Of a stretch of 64,000 nucleotides of DNA, positions 19,801 through 29,726 are shown in pieces (within the stretch, counting starts at the first letter, position 1; each line of letters begins with the position of its first letter). Below the pieces are notes generated by a model. It ran no database searches, was not told where the DNA came from, and saw nothing but the letters and a program-made list of their open reading frames with translations. Made by a program: the position numbers and the translations under genes. The stretch is from Thozetella sp. PMI_491. Taxonomy: Eukaryota > Ascomycota > Sordariomycetes > Chaetosphaeriales > Chaetosphaeriaceae. The stretch lies in NCBI GenBank assembly GCA_021432635.1, contig MU270015.1:1287762-1351761 (forward strand), given 5' to 3'.

Positions 19801-22800
19801 CAGCTGCCCTAGAAGGGCGATCGGAAACTGTCAGGATGCTCCTCCGTCGCGGAGCAAACCACTGGGAGTCGTGTAAGCGCTTCGGGACTCCTCTCGCCGC
19901 CGCTGCCGAGAAGGCCCACGAGAGAACAGCCACCGTTCTTCTTGAGCATGGCGCCAATCCAAACGGGCGAGGGGGTTGGTACTCCCTCCCGCTGGTTTCG
20001 GCTATCGTCGGAAAGAACATCAACATTGTTCGACTTCTAATCGAAGGTGGTGCCGACTTGAACGGAGTCGGCGGGCGACACACCGGCCCACTGCCTGCGG
20101 CAGCAGCGATGGGGATGAACGATCTTATACGAGAACTTGTCGACTGCGGCGCAAAGGTGAACGATGAGGATGACAAGACTAGCGACGCGATCTACAGCGC
20201 GGCTCTGGCTGGTCACGCCGACACGGTCGATCTTCTGCTTGAGCTTGGTGCGGATGTTGACGCCAAGGGAGGTAGACACCGGAATGCGTTGGGGGCGGCA
20301 AGTGCCGAGGGCCACTTGGCCATCGTGCAGAAACTCCTCGAGGCCGGCGCAGATGTAGGGTTCTTCGACGAGCACTGGGGTAATGCCTTGCAGGTCGCTG
20401 CTCAGCACGGTCACGTCGACATCGTCAAGGCTCTCGCCGAAGCCGGGGTAGACTCGAATGCGGACGCCGGCGACAAAGGAACGGCACTTTCTCGAGCGGC
20501 CGGCTCGGGTCACAGCGACGTCTTAGCGGTGCTCTTTGCTCTCAGCCGCGCTACACAAACACCTGCTGGCTGGCAGAATGATGAGCCTATTGAACACGGC
20601 TTTTCGGAGGAGGAGCTCACTACCGCGCTTGTAGCAGCAGCAAGCGGCGGCCACGAATCTGCCATCCGCCTTCTCGTCGATGAAGGGGCGGACGTCAACG
20701 CTGTGGACTGGCAGGCATCGAACCAAACGCCCGCTTACTGCTGTCCCTTAGAGGCAGCAGCGTACGCGGGGTCCCTCAGCACTGTCAAGATGCTCCTGGG
20801 CCTGGGCGCCGAAGCCAACGACGACGATGAAGGCTACTTTGGCACCGCGCTTGTAGCCGCTGTAAACTCCCCCAAACGATCCACGGAACTCATCATAGCA
20901 CTCATTGACGCAGGGGCCGAAGTCGACAAAATCGCACCGGAAGCGTGCCAGCTATGCGGCTACCCACTGGTGCATGCAGTTAAGCTCGCGGATGTCGAGT
21001 GCACCAAGCTACTACTTGAGCGCGGGGCCGACGTAAACATCCACTCGGGCACGTGTTTCTCGGCCATCCAGATGGCTGCTACGCTTGATGATGACGAGAT
21101 GCTAGAGCTGCTCATAGATAAAGGCGCGGATGTGAACACGACCATCGAACCCGAAGACCTCAGGGGCTCCATCGAGGACGAGGATGGCTTGCAGGGTGGT
21201 CCCATCACGGCTCTACAGAGCGCGGCCTGGGAAGGCCATGATGACCGTGTCCGTCGCCTGGTGGGACTCGGGGCCGAATTGTCCGTGTCCGTGGAAGATG
21301 CCGTATTCTCCTCGGCACTCCAGGTCGCTGCATATCGAGGACATACGTCGACCGTCTCCGCCCTGATCGAGTTGGGGAGTGATGTTGCTGAGATCGGAGG
21401 CTATTTTGGTTCAGCCCTTCAGGCCGCAGCGTGCGCAGGCCACCGTGACACCGTGGAGGTACTGCTTGACGCGGGAGCGCAAGCAGAGGAGTGTGACATT
21501 GGCTACTTCCACAGCGCGCTGGTAGCTGCATGCTATGATGACTCGAATACAGATCTCGTTCGACTTCTCGTGGAACGAGGCGCAAACGTCAACACGAAGC
21601 AAAATGGCGGGATACCTTACGCCCTCCACGCCGCGGCCATACACACGGCTTACACAAATCGCGACGTTCTCAAGCTCCTGCTCGAACTCGGAGCGGACGT
21701 TAACGCCCAGGGAGGCATGTTCGGTACTGCACTCCAGGCGGTGGCCGCTATTGGGGACGCCGAAACAACCACGATGCTTCTCGAGCACGGCGCGGATCCG
21801 AATCTGACCGGAGGGTGGTACAACACGCCGCTCCAGGCGGCTTACCGCTGCGGCTATTACATTGTGATCGGCACCCTCTACAGGCACGGCGCGGATAATT
21901 CTATTCGGAGGGCCGACAAGGCAGGGAGCATCATGGGTCAGGCACTCGGCGGAACCAAGTGTCATGACGGTGCCTATCACGGCGCTTGTCAAACGCTGAT
22001 TCATCAACTCCTCTTCCGACACAACTTCGACGTCAACATGGAGTATGGGTACTACGGAAATGCGTTGCAGCAAGCCGTCATGGAGCAGAGAGAGGAGGAC
22101 GTCTTCAACTTCGTGCTAAGCGCCGGTGCCGACATCAACAAAGTCGGCGGCAAGATGGGCACGGCCTTGACCGGTGCTGCGTTTGAAGGTGACATGGATG
22201 AGATCAATGAGCTCCTTGCTAGAGGGGCCGATGTAAACCTCGGGAACTATCGCTACCCCAACGCGGCATTCGGTGCTGTTCGAGGAGAGAGTCGAGAGGC
22301 GCTGAAGAGACTGCTCGAAGCAGGCGTGGATGTCACCGCGTCAGGAGAGCTTGGTACCGCGCTCCAGGGCGCCGCATGGTCTGGCCGCCTCGACCATGTC
22401 CGCATGCTCATCCGACACGGTGCAGCCATCAACCCCACGCCCGGTGGCCTCCGTGGGACGCCACTACAGGCAGCCGCCGCACGAAATCACACAACTGTGA
22501 TGAGGTATCTTATTCATCGCGGCGCAGATGTCCGAGCCAAAGGCGGCCGTCTGGGAGGAGTATTACATACGGCAGTCCTGACTTGCAGCACGGAGACCGT
22601 CGAGCTTTTGTTGAAGAAAGGTGCGAATGCCAACGACGCGGGCGGAATTTACGGAGCTCCCCTCCAAGCAGCGTGTTCCAAAGGTTCAGTTGACATGGTT
22701 CTGTTACTGCTACGCTACGGGGCGGATATAAATCGGCAAGGAGGGAAGTATGGAACTGCACTCCAGGCCGCCTGCGTGAGCGGCAATTGGGAGCTCGTAC

Positions 22801-23399
22801 AGATATTGGTCGAGCGAGGCGCTGACGTGGGCCTGACCGGCGGCTTGTACCGACAGCCACTGCACGCTGCCGCCATTATGGGCCACGAAGATATAGTCCG
22901 TTATCTCCTCGATAAGGCGAACGCTTCCTGGGTACTGGTTGATCGAAAGGCTCTGACCCATATGAAAACATATCGCCTCGACGACGCCGACGACCTGCTG
23001 CGAACCTGTCAGAATGAGCCTGAGGAAGAGGAAGAGGAAGAGGAGGAGGGTGCGTCGGAAGGGGGAGAGGAGACGGAAGAGGAGGACACTCGTTTGCCTC
23101 TCAATGTGGAGTCAATCCCTGGCGCGTGTGAGCGATACAAGCGACCGTCCAAGTGGGATATTGTCCGAAGCATCAGCCTCCATCTCTTGAAACAGGCAGT
23201 CCTCAAAACTGATGTTGAGAGCGGCCTACTTGCCACTCGCACCGATAACGAACGAGGCAGCGAAGGCTCTAACGGGCTTCCGCCTGGCAAATCCGGTGTC
23301 TTCAAGTCGCGGAGCCTCCCGGTTCGTAAGGTTGGGGAGGGCGAGCTAATTACTGCTAGGACCTGGGATTCGGATGCTCTGGATTGGGTTCAGGTGTGA
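16853..23399 (+). CDS. NLR/STAND protein: helical N-terminal domain, NACHT NTPase, about 32 ankyrin repeats
   Basis: Three exons: 16853-17164, 17263-17875 and 17953-23399; 2123 residues. Residues 1 to about 300 are mainly helical, with a stretch (LLCPIWGTIRVLMHVAKEF) typical of the N-terminal domain preceding many fungal NACHT proteins. The NACHT domain follows: Walker A GAGKTVLAS at residue 310, Walker B region AIVVDALDE near 413, sensor-like ILVTSRNE, then a winged-helix part (LPRTLQDTYVRILQRV, LTLDELAEAIAI, LAHYSVKEFLVS). Ankyrin repeats with the pattern ALxAAAxxGHxxxVxxLLxxGADVN run from about residue 765 to 1975. An acidic, almost pure Glu/Asp/Gly insert lies near 808-880 and a shorter one near 1997-2020. 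Such proteins sense non-self ligands through the repeat domain and trigger heterokaryon-incompatibility-type or defence responses. The effector output cannot be named. Confidence 0.92.
19450..19665 (+). repeat. Purine-rich low-complexity tract coding a poly-acidic insert in the NLR
   Basis: Mostly GAA/GAG/GAC/GGA codons giving a Glu/Asp/Gly-rich insert between the first and second ankyrin repeats. Imperfect GAG/GAA runs make length change by slippage plausible. A second short tract of the same kind is at about 23015-23090. Confidence 0.8.
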
Positions 23400-23785
23400 G
23401 TGAGTCGGAGGATTGCCTCAAGTCCACAGGTTCGAGACCTATTCTTGGTGTAAAACTCTAAGTCTTTTTAGCACACGCGTCAGGAGGGGGTTTGGGGGGG
23501 TTCACACCGGAATATAGTATTCACTGCCATAGTGTAGTAGTAGTGCACGAATGTATTGATAAGACTGCGCGCTGCAAGCCTCGATGGTCCCACAATGCAT
23601 TGTGGTTGCATTTGATAAGAAGCAGGGGAAAAAAGGTGCGGCTGGGTCGGCAACATCCAATCCATAAATGGCTACCGGCCCCAGTATCCGTTGGGGTGCG
23701 GGGGCATGAGGCTCGTGAATCTGAGACAACGGCCTTTCCGACTTGGCTCCCCTCAGTTCAGTATCGTGCGACCAGGTCCCTCAGA
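23400..23785. other. Intergenic region between NLR and monooxygenase genes
   Basis: Contains a G-run (GGGGGTTTGGGGGGG near 23485). The reading frame of the following gene is open from 23492, but a start at 23786 fits the family better. No separate gene. Confidence 0.4.
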
Positions 23786-25786
23786 ATGTCGGCAAATACC
23801 ATCGAGTCCGGCGAAGCCGTTAGTGCTCCGGCATATGTCATCAAGGAAGAGCCCATCGAGAATCATCGCCAGATGAAAGTCCGTGTCATCGGGGCAGGGT
23901 TCTCCGGTGTCTATCTGGGCATACGCATTCCACAGCGACTCCGCAACATTGATCTGCAAATCTACGACAAGAATTCGGGTATTGGAGGTACCTGGTGGGA
24001 GAATCGGTATCCTGGATGTGCATGCGATATACCAGGTTAGAGTACCCGGCATTGGAGGCGAGATCAAAAGCTAATACAGCTTCGTCGCCCCTTAGCCCAT
24101 TCATACCAGTACACCTTCGACCCGAAGCCCGATTGGTCGGGATTCTATGCCTCTTCGCGCGAAATTTGTGACTACATCAATAGCATCGCAGAGAAGTATG
24201 GCGTGCCGAGATTTGTGAAGTTGCACCATGAAGTGACTTCCTGCTCGTGGGACGACTCGCTCAAGAAGTGGTAAGTCACTGCGATATTAGCCACCAACAT
24301 GAAACTGATAACCCCCGGAGGCATATCACCGTAAAGCACACACAAACAGGAGAGTCCTTCGAGGAAGATGTTGATGTTGTAGTCTCGGCTCGGGGAAACC
24401 TGAACACTCCGAAATGGCCAGAAATCTCTGGACTAGAACGTTTCCAAGGGGAGAAGATGCATTCAGCTGCGTGGAACCAAGAGTTTGTCACCTTTGCTTC
24501 TTCCTATTCTCCCGTGCCGGTTCTCACTAGGGACAGATACGACTTCACATCCAAGCGAATTGGAATCATCGGGGGAGGTTCAAGCTCCATTCAGATAGTT
24601 CCTGAGCTTCAGAAGCTGGAAGGCACACGCCTGAGCTGCTTTATCCGCAGCAAGGTCTGGATTTCCGACCGCTTCGGCGATCATGTCATGGGCGAAATGG
24701 GTCTCGACCCATCACAGCTGGAGTGTAAGTGTGGCATTGATGAGATGTATATGGCTTTGTATGGATGTTTGGCTACTGACGGTTGTTTTAGTCACTGAAG
24801 CACAGATATCCAATTTCAAGAATGACCCAACGGCATACCGCACCTTTCGCAAGACCATTGAAGAGGATGGGAATATGGTGCACCACGCGAGCCTCCAGGG
24901 CACCGCCATGTCGAACATGTTCATAGAACTATTCTCCAAGATTACCAAGAAGCGTTTGGCAACCAAGCCCGAGCTTCTTCCATACTTCTTGCCGGATTTC
25001 GGAGTGGGGTGCCGGCGCCTCACGCCTGGACCGGGCTACCTTGAAGCCCTCATCCAGGACAATGTCGAGTTCATCCCGACCGCGATAGATAGCATCAACG
25101 AGACTGGTGTCAAGCTAAGCGACGGGCGGCAGGTGGCTATCGACGTGCTCTGTTGTGCGACTGGCTTCGATACCTCTCTTATCCCGCCGTTCCCTGTTGT
25201 GGGGAAGCACGGCTGCACTTTAGCCGAGAAGTTCACACCGTACCCAAAGACCTATCTCACCATGATGGTGGATGACCTGCCAAATTTCTTCATAATCCTA
25301 GGGCCCAACTCAAGCATCGGTGCTGGCACGCTGACTATCCTGCTGGAAGCAGAGGGCGACTACGTGGTTAAATGTATCCGGAAGCTACAAAAGGAGGATT
25401 ATGCAAGCCTGGTACCGCGACAAGTACGAGTGCAGGACTTCAGCGACTATGTCGGCGAGTACTTTAAACGCACCGTATACATGGGCAAGTGTAAGTCATG
25501 GTATAAGACCGGTGGCGGTTTGGGCGACCGCATCTCGACTTTGTGGCCGGGGAGCATCCTCCATGCCATGGAGACCCTGCGAGCCCCGCGATGGGAAGAC
25601 TTCGAATTTGAGAGCTTGTGCGGCCACGAAAACCGCTTCCGATGGCTGGGCAATGGTTGGAGCGAGACACTCATGCCAGGTGGCGGGGATCCTAGCTGGT
25701 ATCTCAACGAGAACGAACTGGACTGCCCGCTAGCTGGAAAGCCGGAGGAAGACCTAAGATATAAAGCCCGACCGTTCTCTCATTAG
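23786..25786 (+). CDS. FAD-dependent Baeyer-Villiger-type monooxygenase
   Basis: Five exons: 23786-24035, 24096-24270, 24321-24482, 24531-24724 and 24792-25786; 591 residues. The intron 24483-24530 is in frame. Residues 36-41 give the FAD motif GAGFSG, followed by [27 protein letters not shown], a hallmark of Baeyer-Villiger enzymes. The fingerprint FxGxxxHxxxW is present as [11 protein letters not shown]. The second Rossmann motif for NADPH is [11 protein letters not shown], and CCATGFDTS follows. Expected reaction: oxygen insertion next to a ketone, forming an ester or lactone, or a related oxidation. There is a large C-terminal part resembling steroid or polyketide monooxygenases. It is read in the same direction as the NLR, but relation to it is not implied. 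It may belong to the metabolite gene group. Confidence 0.88.
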
Positions 25787-26355
25787 GTAGCTCGATGCAG
25801 CGTATCTAGACCAGTTAATTTATACCGTTCTACCTCTCGTGAACATAGCATACGTCCAAATTGGAGCCTAACACTCATGTCTGGAGGTAGGGTGTAATGA
25901 TACATTTTAGTATGTTCGTCGTGCTTGATCGCCAGACTTCAAATAGGAATGTGTGCGATCCTCTTTCACCCACGAGTCAATAAAGGCGGCAAAGAATACA
26001 TCTGGCGGGCGAACAGGAATTTGTGAGAAAGCGTAACAATAGGCGAAAGGAGACGTGAATAAAGCTCAGAAATAGGCTATTAGTGAGGATGAATACTATT
26101 TGTTTCGAGACACGATTGAATGTGACCAAGAGTTGCCGCTTATTTATAACTCGGGATCGCGCTCCCAGACTCGGCCTTCTCTTCTTCCATCTTTTCTAAC
26201 AAGTAATTTCTTACAGGATCAACGATCCCGCGAAAATCACGCGCGCCACTGAAATCTTATCTCCATTTGGCGCCTTCCGCGACAGCCCAACCAAGCCGAT
26301 CATCACTCCCAAACGTCTTTTACCACGACAACACCACCACTACGACTGCGGAATC
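25787..26355. other. Intergenic region
   Basis: No gene seen. A pyrimidine-rich run near 26173-26200 followed by AAG/CAG-type acceptors could be the 5' UTR and leader intron of the small ORF at 26356. Confidence 0.35.
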
Positions 26356-26550
26356 ATGGAGAAGAACTCCGGTTCCACCTCGAAAGGCTCAACCGGCTCC
26401 AGCAAGGGGAGTTCCGGATCATACAAGGGGGCCGAGCCAAAGCCCAAGAAGAATTCCTCCAGGACCAAGGGCAGCAATGACCCCTGCAACCCTATCTATC
26501 TCAATCGTGGACTGCATGGGGAATTCCCCTTCTTTCCACCCAAGAAGTAG
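26356..26550 (+). CDS. Small Ser/Gly/Lys-rich hypothetical protein
   Basis: 64 codons from ATG to TAG. The first third repeats Ser-Gly-Ser/Lys-Gly units (STSKGSTGSSKGSSGS), then a lysine-proline stretch, then a conserved-looking end with one cysteine (DPCNPIYLNRGLHGEF) and FPPKK at the C-terminus. A CT-rich run about 160 bp upstream resembles a fungal core promoter. No signal peptide or known domain. It could be a real short disordered protein or a chance frame; low-to-moderate confidence. Confidence 0.4.
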   Translation: MEKNSGSTSKGSTGSSKGSSGSYKGAEPKPKKNSSRTKGSNDPCNPIYLNRGLHGEFPFFPPKK

Positions 26551-26911
26551 AATTTGTGGACAGGCCAACTTGGAGTCGCAAAAGAAGCCTCTGCCAATTG
26601 CGTGCCGAAAGCCGAAATCCAAAGCAGTTCGCTCATAGGGACAAGGAATTTGAGGTGATATCATGCATTACCTAGAAGCAGGACGGTTTTCTTCGATGGG
26701 GGGTTGATCCACTTTGCAGTCTATCTTGCCTAGGTAGGTAGCTATTCGCTAGGCTCTTCTTTAACAATATCAACGGACAGTCTACCCGGTTCCGTCTTTA
26801 TTATGCCCTTCGTGAAAATGCAGAGGCGAGAAACCTAGCTCAAACCTGATGTCTCCTGCAACGCCATGAGTCGAGTTCCGGGGTCATAACTACGTGATAC
26901 GCCTTTCGCAC
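26551..26911. other. Intergenic region, convergent
   Basis: Between the small ORF and the 3' end of the Zn2Cys6 gene. No coding or structural signal seen. Confidence 0.4.
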
Positions 26912-28483
26912 TCAAAATATATAGCAAGTATCTCCTGGCCGAAACTGGTGCTCCGAAAACCTGTCGTTTGCATCCCGGATGCCATGACAAGTACTGTTAT
27001 CCAGGTTAGGATTCGTTTTCCGTGCCTCCCGTCGAATCATTCTTAATCTTTGTCGACACCAGCGAAGCATGATGGGCCACCTAGTTGAGGTGGACATGAA
27101 ATCTGAACCCCAGTCATGCATCATCACTTCAAGCTTAGCTAGCCGGGTCGGATCCCGCTCCACCGCGCCAGCTGCCACAAGGCACAATGGCACGCCGCCG
27201 GCCCCCAGCGGCCGATATTGGTTGGCCTCGTTCGTGAGACGTATCGCCTCTTCGGCGTATTTCGCGCATTCCTCGCCGAGTGAAACGTTGGCGGGATCGT
27301 ATGCGCAAAGAATGGCATTGACCATAAACACCATTTGAAGGAGGATTGCACAGGCCACCTGGTGCGTAATATGTGCTCTTCGGTCCGCAAGAAGCTGTGG
27401 TGACGGTGGGAACTTGTCCAGGACAGCCCTCAGCCTTCGCAAGTCATCTTTGATCTCCTCGTAGGCAGATTTGATCTCGGGTAGGTGCTGGCCTGGTTCC
27501 CTGATAAAATCGGCCATTGTGGCGAAATTCCGCAAGTTGAGCCAGGTGTAACGCTTCGCCATTTCCCCCAGGCGGCGCGGCCCGAAGGATTCCGGCCGAT
27601 CCCAAATTCGACGGTCCAGTCGGATCTCAGGCTTGATCCAGCTCTCCATCAACTGAGGTCACAGTGAGCGAAGAGCTTCTCCATTCACAGAAGCTTCGAA
27701 GACATACTACGATAAGTGCCAATGATGTCACCGTCTCTGACTCAAAGTTTCCATACCACTGCGTGGCAGAGCCGATATTCAGCATGTGTGCCATGGCGAC
27801 TCCGTGGCTGGAGAAGTTGTCCTCTTGGCGCCCGATCCAGTCCTAGGCATGGTAAGCGCAGCCTCAGCTGACTTGCACAAGAACGGCAACCCACCTGGCA
27901 AATCCCCGTCAAGTACATGGCGACGAGGGTGTCGGCGGATCGTGCTTTGACTGGGTCACTCAGGGAGACTCGCAACGCCTTCAACGCATTCGCGTATGCA
28001 TTGTACATCTGTGGTGTCTCACTGTGTGTATAGACGCTCGGCATAGCGGCGGCCAAGGCGACCACAGATGCGTCGAGAGCCTCGTTAGTGCCGAGACGGC
28101 GAGGTATGTCCCCGACGAATCGTCCGAATACCATCAGGTCGAAGCGGGAGTCCGTGACCTGAAGCGCGGCCACAAATCCACTTGCAGCCAGCGTCATGTC
28201 ATTGCTGGGGGGCCGCGACACGGGCTGGGTGCGCTGGCCGCGGGCACGAGAGCTGGTGAAGTCGACCTGCGTGGCGCCAAGGAACTTGTACCGCCGCTCC
28301 CCGCACCCTACGCAAGCGATCCGGAGGCGGGTACATCTTGAACACGAGGGCTGTGACTGATCGCACTGCGAAAGGATCGTAAGGATCAGCGTTTGGTTGT
28401 CGAGCAGGAAGACAGGCGGTCGGTACCTTTTTCTTCTGCCGGCGGCAGGCTTCGCAGCCGCGCCCAGACGGTACACCGGGCAT
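26912..28483 (-). CDS. Zn2Cys6 transcription factor
   Basis: Four exons on the minus strand: 28483-28427, 28365-27895, 27842-27708 and 27652-26912; 467 residues. The binuclear zinc cluster is at the very N-terminus with cysteines 10, 13, 20, 27, 30 and 37 (C-x2-C-x6-C-x6-C-x2-C-x6-C). An intron falls exactly before the third cysteine. A basic linker (SSRARGQRTQ) and a helical fungal regulatory domain follow (ALKALRVSLSDPVKARSADT, then LIVLMESWIKPEIRLDRR). Such proteins act as nuclear dimers on CGG-type sites and often sit beside the genes they control. Candidate targets nearby are the monooxygenase upstream and the beta-lactamase-like gene, which is divergent from it across a 1.2-kb region. 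Target assignment is inference. Confidence 0.88.
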
Positions 28484-29324
28484 TATGCAGGTCGTGAGGC
28501 AAGTGAGCGCTCCGTTTTTCCAAAGAAAGAATAGGGCGATCCCGAGGTCGTTACGTAGTTAACCCCCGCGTCCGATGCGGTGACTATATAGCTTGACTCG
28601 ATGCCGTTGCGGGCGACCACCCGACTAAGTCTGCCCCCTTAGGCGTTGAAGGATTTACGCCACTTTGGTCACCAAGCGCCTGCGGAGCGCAGCATCAGAC
28701 CTGAATGGGACTAGCTGGTGCTACATCCCGGCACAATGACGAGGATCATCGACCCACGCCCCGGAAACTTGTCCAGGCACGACAGGAAACTATCTCTCAG
28801 ACTTCGAATATGTCAGCCTATCGGAAACTTTCAGATGCCCGAGAAGAGAGTTTTTGCTGTCTCCTTAGTGGATGGCAGCTTGCCATCCCGACCTGATACT
28901 CAGCCCTGTGAATCTGAGCCAAGACATGGGATACTATGGTAAGCTGACGGCAACTGGGCAAAGCAATACTATAGACAAGCCGAGGCACGCCAGATGAAGC
29001 CTAATACGGCTGGCCGTCGCACTGGGATCTTTCCCTTAGTACCACGCGACCAATCAGTGTCGAAAGTGAAGGGTCCCTGCATACCTCCAAGGCGAGGGAG
29101 GTCCATGCAGACATCCTCACCACGCCAAGACACGGCTCCACTATCGTCCTGCCCTTCAAAGATTAGAGGATTGCAGAGGGCACATGTACTTGATACCTAT
29201 GTGCTACTAGCCTTATATATAGCACAGAGGAAGTTGATCGGCAATTTGTCATAGTAACGTCACTTATTTCGAAGTCATGCGCTCCTTGCAAAGCTTGCTG
29301 CACTAATTCTGTGCCATACGCCGC

Positions 29325-29368
29325 CACAGGGCTGCACAGGGCTGCACCACAGGGCTGAACGACAGCCC
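29325..29368. repeat. Three CACAGGGCTG decamers plus inverted repeat
   Basis: Exact copies of CACAGGGCTG lie at 29325-29334, 29335-29344 and 29348-29357. The last one overlaps an inverted repeat GGGCTG-AACGA-CAGCCC (29352-29368). It lies about 280 bp upstream of a TATA-like box, so a regulator array for the beta-lactamase-like gene is plausible. Confidence 0.55.
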
Positions 29369-29642
29369 GGCTGCTCGGCTAGCGCTCGGATGATCGGGCG
29401 CTGCAGCGGCGAATCATAATCCTCGCTCTACGGTGTCGATACGAAGCAGATCAACTGTAGAAACACCCCACTGGGAGTAGTGCCTGACCGCTCCACCTCG
29501 CACCACGGCCCAAACTGATGAAGTACTACAGTACTAGCCTTCGACTTTGTAGATCTCTCGAGTATAATGCTTCAGCTAGCGAGGCTGCCTAGGTAGGAAC
29601 GAAGATACGTCATGGCGGACTTGTCAGTCGCCGTGGACAGGA

Positions 29643-29649
29643 TATAAAA
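29643..29649 (+). promoter_or_regulatory. TATA-like box of the beta-lactamase-like gene
   Basis: TATAAAA lies 78 bp upstream of the chosen start codon at 29727. It directly abuts the earlier in-frame ATG at 29649, which argues against that ATG being used. Confidence 0.4.
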
Positions 29650-29726
29650 TGGAACAAGTAGTGCCGCCATGGGTACGGTGTCAGCCCCCGTATTGTTATA
29701 GCTGCTATTGGATACACATTAGCAAC

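Larger units (their letters stand above)
28484..29726. other. Divergent region between the Zn2Cys6 and beta-lactamase-like genes
   Basis: 1.2 kb without a supported gene. It contains a short direct-repeat and inverted-repeat group at 29325-29368 and a TATA-like box at 29643-29649. Several short open frames around 28705-29254 show no protein family features and were left out. Confidence 0.45.

Noticed and set aside
23428-23445. tRNA B box GGTTCGAGACC just after the NLR stop
   Set aside because: The T-stem has a mismatch and no upstream tRNA arms could be drawn.
23492-23785. Longer N-terminus for the Baeyer-Villiger monooxygenase
   Set aside because: The upstream frame is open but compositionally unlike the family; the ATG at 23786 gives the usual distance to the GxGxxG motif.
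29649-29726. Earlier in-frame ATG for the beta-lactamase-like gene
   Set aside because: It abuts a TATA-like box and would place 26 mostly aromatic/cysteine residues before a clear signal peptide that starts at 29727.
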